Assembly: GCF_003966155.1 (NCBI RefSeq)
Contig: NZ_RXNS01000004.1
Span: 124,001 to 188,000, forward strand
Length of the DNA stretch: 64,000 nucleotides
From: Halomonas nitroreducens
Lineage (GTDB): Bacteria; Pseudomonadota; Gammaproteobacteria; Pseudomonadales; Halomonadaceae
Direction: 5' to 3'
A program made the position numbers and the translations under genes. This document shows, piece after piece, positions 56,177 through 64,000 of this stretch; the stretch's first letter is position 1, and each line of letters starts with the position of its first letter. The notes under the pieces were generated by a model that worked only from the letters and a program-made list of their open reading frames with translations, searched no databases and was not told where the DNA came from.

Positions 56177-57265
56177 ATGACGAGTTTCTCCGCCCAACGG
56201 CCGCCGCGCATCCTGGTAGTGCGCAACGACAAGCTCGGCGACTTCATGCTGGCCTGGCCGGCCCTGGCCGCTCTCAAGGCCGCGACCCCGGCCCCCCACG
56301 TCAGCGTGCTGGTGCCCGACTATACCGCACCCCTGGCGCGCTGCTGCCCATGGGTCGACGAGGTGATCCTCGACCCGGGTGACAGCGGCGATCGCGGCCA
56401 CCAGCAGGAGCTGCTCGTGCAGTTGAAGAGCGCAGGCTTCGATGCCCTGCTCACGCTGTTCTCCACGCCGCGGGTCGGCTGGCTCGGCTGGCGCGCCGGC
56501 ATCCCGCTGCGCCTGGCCCCGGCCACCAAGTGGGCCCAGCTATTCTACAATCGTCGGGTGCCTCAGCGCAGGTCACGCTCGGCGAAACCCGAATACGTCT
56601 ACAATCTGGAGCTGGCCGAGGCGCTGTTGGCCTCCCTGGACCTGGAGCGTCCGCCCCGGCCGGCGCCGCCCTACTGGCCACTGTCCGGGGCGGAGCGGAC
56701 GGCGCAGCGGGCTGCCATCGCCGCGACCCTGGGTCTCGAGGCCGAACGGCCCTGGCTGTTCCTGCATGCCGGCAGTGGCGGTTCGGCGGTCAACCTGACG
56801 TCCGCGGCCTATGCACGGCTGGCCTGCGACGTGGATGCCCGCCTGCGCGCCAGGGGCAAGGCCCCGGCCTGGGTGCTGACCGCCGGTCCCGGCGAGGAGA
56901 GCCACGCCGAGGCCCTCGCCGCCACCCTGCGCAAGGCCGGCCTGGCCGCCCACCGTCTGCCGCCGAGCCCGGGGCTCGAGGCCTTCGCCCACTCTCTCGC
57001 GGCGGCGGACCTGTTCATTGCGGGCTCCACCGGTCCGCTGCACATCGCTGCCTGCCTGAACCGCCCCACCGCCGGCTTCTACCCCTCGCGGCGCTCGGCG
57101 ACCCCACTGCGCTGGCAGACCTGCAACAGCGAGGACCGGCGCCTGGCCTTCTGCCCCCCCGGCGACGCCCACGAGGCGGACATGACGGCCATCGACCTGA
57201 ACGACGCCGCGGCGCGCATTGCCCGACAGCTGCAACCCTCCCCGACCAGCGAGCCTCACCTATGA
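56177..57265 (+). CDS. Glycosyltransferase family 9, heptosyltransferase-like
   Basis: A 362-residue GT9 protein. RILVVRNDKLGDFMLAWPALAALK at about 11-34 is the acceptor-side motif and AGSTGPLHIAACL, near 290, the ADP-heptose site. It is distinct from opsX and waaF in this window, so it may be a third heptosyltransferase (WaaQ-like). Its stop overlaps the next gene by four bases (ATGA). Its 5' end is divergent from the GT4 gene. Confidence 0.85.
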   Translation: MTSFSAQRPPRILVVRNDKLGDFMLAWPALAALKAATPAPHVSVLVPDYTAPLARCCPWVDEVILDPGDSGDRGHQQELLVQLKSAGFDALLTLFSTPRVGWLGWRAGIPLRLAPATKWAQLFYNRRVPQRRSRSAKPEYVYNLELAEALLASLDLERPPRPAPPYWPLSGAERTAQRAAIAATLGLEAERPWLFLHAGSGGSAVNLTSAAYARLACDVDARLRARGKAPAWVLTAGPGEESHAEALAATLRKAGLAAHRLPPSPGLEAFAHSLAAADLFIAGSTGPLHIAACLNRPTAGFYPSRRSATPLRWQTCNSEDRRLAFCPPGDAHEADMTAIDLNDAAARIARQLQPSPTSEPHL

Positions 57266-58035
57266 CGTCCATCACCGGCATCATCATCACCCTCAACGAG
57301 GCGTCCAATGTCAGTGACTGCATTGCCTCGCTGCGCCAGGTCTGCGACGAGGTGCTCGTCGTCGACTCCGGAAGCGAGGACGACACCGTGCGCCTCGCCG
57401 AGGCGGCGGGAGCGCGGGTCATCCACCAGCCGTACCTGGGCGACGGTCCCCAGAAGGCCGTCGCGGTACCCCAGGCGGGCCACGACTGGATCCTCGCCAT
57501 GGACGCCGACGAGCGACTCGATGAGGATGCGGTGTCGGCGATCCGCGCCCTGTCCCTGGACGATCCTCGCACGGCCTATCGCTTCCGGCGGCGCAACTTC
57601 GCCGGCCACCACTGGATCCGCGCCGCGGGCTTCTATCCCGACCCGGTCACCCGGCTCTACAATCGCACCACCGCCGGCTACCTGCCGAAGAAGGCCCACT
57701 CCTCGGTGCAGGCGCCTCGCGTGGTCGACCTCACGGGGCATATCCGCCACTTCACCTACCGCGACCTCTCCCACTGGATCACCCGCATCGACCAGCTGTC
57801 GAGCCGCGATGCCTGGGCCATGAAGGAGCGTGGCAAGCCTCCCTCGCGGTATCGCCCCACCCTGCACGCGGCCAGCGCCGCCTTCCGCAAGCTGATCCTC
57901 AAGGGCGGCCTGCTCCAGGGACCGGACGGCTTCACCGTGGCCATGACCACCGCGTTCCATGCCTACATGAAATATGCCAAGCTGAACGAACTCTACGAGA
58001 ACGAGCGCGCGACCCCCGACGCCGATCATGTCTGA
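57262..58035 (+). CDS. Glycosyltransferase family 2 (WaaE/LgtF type)
   Basis: A 257-residue GT-A fold enzyme. ITGIIITLNEASNVSDCIASL starts the fold, VVDSGSEDDT near residue 34 and the DxD-type MDADERLDED near 76 bind nucleotide sugar and metal. It resembles the WaaE/KdtX/LgtF group that adds beta-1,4-glucose to the first heptose. It overlaps the GT9 gene and the next gene (ATG at 58028), so three genes are coupled. Confidence 0.87.
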   Translation: MTSITGIIITLNEASNVSDCIASLRQVCDEVLVVDSGSEDDTVRLAEAAGARVIHQPYLGDGPQKAVAVPQAGHDWILAMDADERLDEDAVSAIRALSLDDPRTAYRFRRRNFAGHHWIRAAGFYPDPVTRLYNRTTAGYLPKKAHSSVQAPRVVDLTGHIRHFTYRDLSHWITRIDQLSSRDAWAMKERGKPPSRYRPTLHAASAAFRKLILKGGLLQGPDGFTVAMTTAFHAYMKYAKLNELYENERATPDADHV

Positions 58036-59692
58036 TCTCGCCCTGCCCCGCTGGCTGCGTGGACCGCGCTGGTGGGCACTGCTCACCCTGGGCCTGGCCC
58101 TGGGCTTCACCGCCGTGACCGTCACCCGCCTGCCGGGGCCGATGCTGGTGCCACTGGTCGCCGGCTGGCTGCTGCTGGCCCGACGGCTGCGCTGGGGCGC
58201 GCCGCCTCATCCCGAGCCGCCGGCCCGGGTCTGGCCCTGGTCGCTGGCGCCGCTGGCCGTCTGGGGCGTCTACGTCTACCTCGCCGACAGTTTCGGCATC
58301 GTCGACCTGGGGGCGGTATTCTTCCACCTCCAGGCGGGCATCAGCGAGCATGGCGGCGGCGAGCGCATCGTCGCCGCCGTGCTCTACACCCTGGCGATGC
58401 TGCTGGTGCTCGCGGCCTTCACCTGGCTGGTGCGGGTCGACCATCGCTGGCGGCTGCAGGAACGCCTGCTCGCCCTGGTATTGCTCGCCAGCAACCCCCT
58501 GCTGTTCGGCCTCGGCCAGCGGAGTGCGGCCATCGTCACCGAGGACGGCGCCTGGCTCGATCGCCAGTACGTGGCTCCGGTGATCCGCCAGGCGCCGCCG
58601 ACGCCCCCCAACCTGCTGGTCTTCTACCTGGAGAGCCTGGAGCGGACCTATGCCGACCGTGAAGGCTTCGCCGAGGCCTATGCGCCGCTCGCGGCACTGG
58701 GCCAGCGGGGGGTGGTCTTCGAGGGGGTGCGCCAGCTCGACAACACCGGCTGGACCATGGCCGGCATGATTGCCAGCCAGTGCGGCACGCCACTGATGCC
58801 CGCCGGGCTGCTCCACGACAGCCAGTTCGAGCCCCTCGAACGGGTCGTCCCGGGGGTCGACTGCCTGGGCGACCTGCTGGCGGCCCGAGGCTATACCCTC
58901 AGCTATCTCGGCGGCGCCAGCACCCGCTTCGCCGGCAAGGGGCGCTTCTATACCGACCATGGCTTCGATCGGGTGAGGGGCCGCGAGACCCTCGCGCCGC
59001 GCCTCGACGACCCCAGCTATCTGAACAGCTGGGGCCTCTACGACGACAGCCTCTACGGCTTCGTGGAGGAGGAGGTGCGCCGTCTCGAGGCTGAAGGAGG
59101 CCCCTGGGGGCTGGTCAACCTGAGTCTCGGCACCCACCCGCCCCACGGCTTCCCGGCACGCGCCTGCCGCGAGCGTCAGGGGGAGTTCGACGGCGTGGAT
59201 ATCCTCTACTCGGTGGAATGCTCGGCCTGGCTGGTGAGCCGCCTGGTCCGTCGCCTGGAGGCCGAGGGCCTGCTCGAGGACACCCTGGTGGTGATCGCCA
59301 GCGACCACCTGACCATGCGCGTCTCGGCGTGGGACCGCTTGATCGCCGGCCCCCGCGCCAACACCTTCATGCTGATCGGCAACGACCTTCCGCCTCGGCG
59401 CATCCGGGTCGAGGCCTCGACCATGGACGTGCTGCCCACGGTGCTGGAAGCCATGGGCTTCACCCTCGACCGCCACCGGGCCGGCCTGGGCGTCTCGCTG
59501 TTCGCCCACGACCCGACCCTGGTGGAGGGGCACGGCCTGGAGACCCTCAACGCCCGGCTCAAGGAGGAGACGGCCCTTCAGGAACGGCTGTGGCAGGGGC
59601 TGGACATCCGGCCGCCCTTCCCGCCGTCGGAAATCCCTCCGGCTAGGTCGACTGCAGCGCCTGGAGCACCCGGGACGGCGTCAGCAGATTGA
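58028..59692 (+). CDS. OpgB-like phosphoglycerol/phosphoethanolamine transferase
   Basis: A 554-residue membrane protein with four or five N-terminal helices (to about 155) and a periplasmic sulfatase-fold domain. LLVFYLESLERTY near 195 and the GWTMAGMIASQCGTPLMP segment near 241 (with the nucleophile Thr/Ser) resemble OpgB/MdoB, and VVIASDHLTMRV holds the metal site. OpgB decorates periplasmic glucans; here the position inside the LPS core block suggests the core as substrate. It overlaps the GT2 gene by eight bases and runs 50 bases into the end of waaF. Confidence 0.8.
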   Translation: MSDLALPRWLRGPRWWALLTLGLALGFTAVTVTRLPGPMLVPLVAGWLLLARRLRWGAPPHPEPPARVWPWSLAPLAVWGVYVYLADSFGIVDLGAVFFHLQAGISEHGGGERIVAAVLYTLAMLLVLAAFTWLVRVDHRWRLQERLLALVLLASNPLLFGLGQRSAAIVTEDGAWLDRQYVAPVIRQAPPTPPNLLVFYLESLERTYADREGFAEAYAPLAALGQRGVVFEGVRQLDNTGWTMAGMIASQCGTPLMPAGLLHDSQFEPLERVVPGVDCLGDLLAARGYTLSYLGGASTRFAGKGRFYTDHGFDRVRGRETLAPRLDDPSYLNSWGLYDDSLYGFVEEEVRRLEAEGGPWGLVNLSLGTHPPHGFPARACRERQGEFDGVDILYSVECSAWLVSRLVRRLEAEGLLEDTLVVIASDHLTMRVSAWDRLIAGPRANTFMLIGNDLPPRRIRVEASTMDVLPTVLEAMGFTLDRHRAGLGVSLFAHDPTLVEGHGLETLNARLKEETALQERLWQGLDIRPPFPPSEIPPARSTAAPGAPGTASAD

Positions 59693-60656
59693 GGCAGTTG
59701 GTATGCCCCAGCGGACAGGTCCGCTGGAAGCAGGGGGAGCAGTCCAGCGCCAGGTAGTGGATCGCGGCATCCGCCGTGAGCGGGGGCGTATAGGCCGGGG
59801 AGGAGGACCCATAGAGGGCCTGGACCCGGGTGCCCGCCGCCGCGGCCACATGCATCAGGCCGGAGTCGTTGGTCACCGCCTGACGGCAGTCGGCGAGCAG
59901 GTCCACGGCATCCGCCAGGCGGGTACGGCCGCAGAGGTTGTGGACGTGGGCGAGGCCGGTGGCAATGGTCTCCCCGGCCTCCGCGTCCTTGGGCCCGCCC
60001 AGCACGCGCACCTCATGTCCCTCGGCCACCAGCGCCTCGGCCAGCTCACGGAAGTACGCCAGCGGCCACTGCTTGGCCGGGCCATACTCGGCACCGGGCA
60101 TCATGGCGATGGCCGGCCGCGCCCCCAGCTCATGCTCGGCCCGCAGGGACGCCAGGTTGGCGTCGTCACGACGCAGCGCCGGCCGCGGCACGGCGAAGTC
60201 GCCCCGCGCGGCCTCGTCCGCCGGCAGCCCCAGGGCCACGAAGCGCTTGACGGTCTGGTCGAGGACCGTCTTGTCGAGCGCGCGACGATCGTTGAGCAGG
60301 CCATAGCGCTGCTCACCGAGGAAGCCGGTCCGCCGGGGAATGCGCGCCAGGAAGGGCACCAGCGCCGACTTCCAGGAACGCGGCAGGACAATGGCGCGGT
60401 CGAAGCGACCACGCAGCGAGCTCGCCAGCCGGCGCCGCCCCGACCAACCGAGCTCGCCGTGGCCCACCTCCAGGGCGGCCACCTCGTCGACCTCCGCCAT
60501 CCGCTCGAGGATCGGCCGCGACCAGGCCGGCGCCACCACGCCGATCCGCGCCCCGGGGCTCCGTGCGCGAAGGGTCTTGAACAGGCTTTGCGCCATGACC
60601 ATGTCGCCGACCCAGGAGGGACCGACGACCAGGATGCGCTCGCCCGCCTCAGGCAT
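59643..60656 (-). CDS. waaF: Lipopolysaccharide heptosyltransferase II
   Basis: Adds the second heptose to the inner core. 337 residues. [21 protein letters not shown] is the diagnostic N terminus, [23 protein letters not shown] near 90 and [15 protein letters not shown] near 260 complete the GT9 pattern. Its start overlaps the hldD stop by eight bases. Its 3' end overlaps the OpgB-like gene by 50 bases in convergent orientation. Confidence 0.95.
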   Translation of the reverse strand: MPEAGERILVVGPSWVGDMVMAQSLFKTLRARSPGARIGVVAPAWSRPILERMAEVDEVAALEVGHGELGWSGRRRLASSLRGRFDRAIVLPRSWKSALVPFLARIPRRTGFLGEQRYGLLNDRRALDKTVLDQTVKRFVALGLPADEAARGDFAVPRPALRRDDANLASLRAEHELGARPAIAMMPGAEYGPAKQWPLAYFRELAEALVAEGHEVRVLGGPKDAEAGETIATGLAHVHNLCGRTRLADAVDLLADCRQAVTNDSGLMHVAAAAGTRVQALYGSSSPAYTPPLTADAAIHYLALDCSPCFQRTCPLGHTNCLNLLTPSRVLQALQST

Positions 60657-61605
60657 TCAGCCACTCCAGGTAGGCCCGCACCCCTTCGGCCACGGTACGG
60701 AACTCCCGGTCATAGCCCGCCTCGCGTAGCCGGGCGATATCCGCCCGGGTGTAGCTCTGGTAGCGGCCCTTGAGTTCCTCGGGGAAGTCGATGTAGTCGA
60801 TCCGGCCCTTGCCGTAGAAGTCGATCACCGCCTCGCCGATAGCCTTGAAGGGCTCGGCGCGACCGGTGCCCAGGTTGAAGATGCCGGAGGCCTCGGGGTG
60901 ATCGAGGAACCACAGGTTGACATCTACCACATCGCCCACATAGACGAAGTCACGGCTCTGCATGCCCGCCTCGTAGCCGTCCCAGGCACCGAACAGCCGC
61001 AGGTTCTCGCCGGCACTGACCTGGGTGTGGTGGTGGTAGGCCACGCTGGCCATCTTGCCCTTGTGCTGCTCGCGGGGCCCATAGACGTTGAAGTAGCGAA
61101 AGCCCACCACCTGGCTCTCGAACTCGTCGTGGCGGGCGCGGACGTACTGGTCGAACAGCAGCTTGGAATAGCCATAGACGTTGAGCGGCTTCTCGTGCTC
61201 GGGCTCCTCGCGGAACACCTCGCTGCCGCCGTAGGTGGCGGCGGAGGAGGCATAGAGGAAGGGGATACCCTTGAGCTGGCAGAAGTGCAGCAGCTCCTTG
61301 GAGTACTCGAAGTTGTTTTCGAGCATGAAGCGGCCGTCCCACTCGGTGGTGTCGGAGCAGGCCCCCTCGTGGAAGATCGCCTCGATGGGCGGCAGGTGGG
61401 CGTTCTCGCCATTGAGGGCGGCGCGCACCCGGGCCAGGAAGTCGTCCTTGTCCAGGTAGTCGCCGAGGGTGCAATCGGCGAGGTTGACGAACTTGGTGCC
61501 GTCACGGAGATCATCGACCACCAGTATGTCGTCGCGGCCGCGGGCATTGAGTGCCTTGACCAGATTCGAGCCGATGAAGCCGGCTCCGCCTGTCACTACG
61601 ATCAT
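60649..61605 (-). CDS. hldD: ADP-L-glycero-D-manno-heptose 6-epimerase
   Basis: Last step of ADP-heptose synthesis. 318 residues. The NADP-binding [19 protein letters not shown] is at the N terminus, Ser of [10 protein letters not shown] near 117 and Tyr-Lys of [13 protein letters not shown] near 142 form the active site, and [10 protein letters not shown] is near 172. It is co-transcribed with waaF, and is divergent from glyQ. Confidence 0.97.
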   Translation of the reverse strand: MIVVTGGAGFIGSNLVKALNARGRDDILVVDDLRDGTKFVNLADCTLGDYLDKDDFLARVRAALNGENAHLPPIEAIFHEGACSDTTEWDGRFMLENNFEYSKELLHFCQLKGIPFLYASSAATYGGSEVFREEPEHEKPLNVYGYSKLLFDQYVRARHDEFESQVVGFRYFNVYGPREQHKGKMASVAYHHHTQVSAGENLRLFGAWDGYEAGMQSRDFVYVGDVVDVNLWFLDHPEASGIFNLGTGRAEPFKAIGEAVIDFYGKGRIDYIDFPEELKGRYQSYTRADIARLREAGYDREFRTVAEGVRAYLEWLNA

Positions 61606-61703
61606 GGGGATTCCTCTGTCTCCGTGGGCGTGTGCCTATAACCGATCTGCCTGTGATTGTATACTTGACGGCTCGTGAATTCATGGCCAACGGTGCTTCC
61701 GCA

Positions 61704-62651
<948 letters not shown>

Positions 62652-62652
62652 G

Positions 62653-64000
62653 ATGGCTGCCGATACCTTTCTGGTCGAACTGGGCGTCGAGGAGCTGCCC
62701 CCGGGCGCCATCGATGACCTCTCCGATGCCTTTGCCGAAGGCATCCGCCGAGGCCTGGCCGAGGCCGATATCGTCCATGGCGAGGTGGGCGCCTACGCCT
62801 CCCCGCGCCGCCTGGCGGTCCAGGTCAAGGCGCTGGCCGACAAGCAGCCGGACCGCGAGGTCGAACGTCGCGGCCCGGCGCTGGCCGCCGCCTTCAAGGA
62901 TGGCCAGCCGACCAAGGCCGCCGAGGGCTTCGCCCGCTCCTGCGGTGTCGACGTCGACCAGCTGATTCACCTGGAGACCGACAAGGGCACCTGGCTAGGT
63001 TATCGCGAACAGCAGCAGGGCGAGGCCACCACCGCCCTGTTGCCCGGCATCGTCGAAAAGGCGATCGCCGCCCTGCCGGTGCCCAAGAACATGCGCTGGG
63101 GCGCCTCCCGGGTCGAGTTCTCCCGTCCCGCCCACTGGCTGGTGATGCTCTACGGCGATCGCGTCGTCGAGGCCAGCGCCCTGGGTCTCGACGCCGGTCG
63201 CACCACCCGCGGACATCGCTTCCATGCCCCGGCGCCCATCGAACTGGCCCATGCCGACGACTACTTGGCCACGCTCGAGCAGGCCTGGGTCATGGCCGAC
63301 CGCGAGGCACGCCGCGAGCGCATCCGCGAGCAGGTGCTGGCCGAGGCCGAGGTCCAGGAGGCCCACGCGGTGATCGACGAGGACCTGCTGGTCGAGGTCA
63401 GCGGCCTGGTCGAGTGGCCGGTGGCGCTGACAGGCGGCTTCGACGAGCGCTTCCTCGAGGTGCCGGCCGAGTGCCTGATCTCCTCGATGAAGGCCAACCA
63501 GAAGTACTTTCACCTGCTGGATGAAGAGGGCCGCCTCAAGCCGCGCTTCATCACCGTCGCCAATATCGACAGTCCCTCGCCTGAGCTGGTGATTCAGGGC
63601 AACGAGAAGGTGATTCGCCCCCGCCTGGCCGATGCCGCCTTCTTCTACGAGACCGACCGCCAGCGTCCGCTGGCCGAGCGCATCAAGGACCTCTCCAGCG
63701 TGGTCTTCCAGCAGAAGCTCGGCACCCTGGCCGACAAGGCCCATCGCAACGCCGCGGTGGCCGCCTTCATCGCCGGCCGGATCGACGGCGACGTGACGCA
63801 TGCCCGGCGTGCCGCCGAACTGGCCAAGTGCGACCTGGTCACCGAGATGGTCCTGGAGTTCCCCGAACTGCAGGGCATCATGGGGCGCTACTACGCCACC
63901 CATGACGGCGAGCATGCCGAGATCGCCCAGGCCCTGGAGGAACAGTACCTGCCGCGCTTCGCCAGCGATGCCATCCCGCAGACCCGTACCGGCCAGGCCC
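62653..64000 (+). CDS. glyS: Glycine--tRNA ligase, beta subunit (cut by window end)
   Basis: The first 449 codons of the tRNA-binding beta subunit of glycyl-tRNA synthetase; the family has about 690 residues. TFLVELGVEELPPGAI at about 5-20, GRTTRGHRFHAP near 183 and SMKANQKYFHLLDEEG near 280 identify it. It starts just after glyQ (TGAGATG). The frame is open to the end of the window. Confidence 0.96.
   Translation, partial: MAADTFLVELGVEELPPGAIDDLSDAFAEGIRRGLAEADIVHGEVGAYASPRRLAVQVKALADKQPDREVERRGPALAAAFKDGQPTKAAEGFARSCGVDVDQLIHLETDKGTWLGYREQQQGEATTALLPGIVEKAIAALPVPKNMRWGASRVEFSRPAHWLVMLYGDRVVEASALGLDAGRTTRGHRFHAPAPIELAHADDYLATLEQAWVMADREARRERIREQVLAEAEVQEAHAVIDEDLLVEVSGLVEWPVALTGGFDERFLEVPAECLISSMKANQKYFHLLDEEGRLKPRFITVANIDSPSPELVIQGNEKVIRPRLADAAFFYETDRQRPLAERIKDLSSVVFQQKLGTLADKAHRNAAVAAFIAGRIDGDVTHARRAAELAKCDLVTEMVLEFPELQGIMGRYYATHDGEHAEIAQALEEQYLPRFASDAIPQTRTGQA

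Overview
The window is about 64 kb of gene-dense, high-GC chromosome from a gammaproteobacterium, most likely a member of the Halomonadaceae (Halomonas or a close relative). This rests on gene content and order, not on a search. Neighbour sets typical of Pseudomonas-like gammaproteobacteria are present: comM-ubiK-glnK-amtB; dxs-ispA-xseB; gshB-tonB-yqgE-ruvX; yibN-secB facing gpmI-envC-ctpA; ubiI-ubiH-pepP-UPF0149 facing zapA-6S RNA-5-FCL; and an LPS inner-core block of the opsX/kdkA type. An NhaC-type Na+/H+ antiporter fits a halophile. I see no prophage, insertion sequence, CRISPR array, tRNA or rRNA.

Layout. 0-4.5 kb: thioesterase, malate synthase G, alpha/beta hydrolase and a lipoprotein. 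4.5-9 kb: comM, ubiK and a nitrogen-sensing cluster glnK-amtB-glnK with a sigma-54-like promoter, ending in ten copies of a heptamer. 9-12.1 kb: fpr with a divergent FinR-like LysR regulator, a host-attachment family protein and a small membrane protein. 12.1-23.5 kb: housekeeping genes (speE, vanZ-like, hemE, ribA, trhA, nhaC, djlA, dxs, ispA, xseB, serA). 23.5-30.5 kb: an accessory metabolic stretch (EamA exporter, 8-oxoguanine deaminase with an NCS2 nucleobase permease, a D-amino-acid deaminase-like enzyme, an enoyl-CoA hydratase, an IclR regulator). 30.6-37.5 kb: pyrB, ruvX, yqgE, tonB, gshB, a shortened CvfB-like protein, rsmE, secB, yibN. 37.6-41.8 kb: gpmI, envC, ctpA. 41.9-50.5 kb: ubiquinone hydroxylases, pepP, zapA, 6S RNA, 5-FCL, a 31-residue membrane peptide, ilvA, rpiA. 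50.5-61.6 kb: LPS inner-core synthesis (waaA, hldE, opsX, kdkA, three further glycosyltransferases, an OpgB-like transferase, waaF, hldD). 61.7-64 kb: glyQ and the start of glyS.

How the parts connect. The LPS block holds both ends of the ADP-heptose pathway (hldE, hldD), Kdo transfer and phosphorylation (waaA, kdkA), both heptosyltransferases (opsX, waaF) and core-extension enzymes. The purine deaminase and NCS2 permease form a transport-plus-deamination pair. The glnK-amtB-glnK trio is a textbook ammonium module with an extra PII copy.

The most interesting signals are regulatory. Two GGAA-N5-TTCC palindromes of IclR type lie upstream of malate synthase G and of the IclR gene 27 kb away. 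A 101-bp stretch is identical in the two glnK copies. A nested hairpin can sequester the start site of trhA. A palindrome overlaps the -35 box of a promoter for a 31-residue membrane peptide. The opsX and kdkA start codons share one CATG. I did not find a clear-cut new defence or mobile system here.
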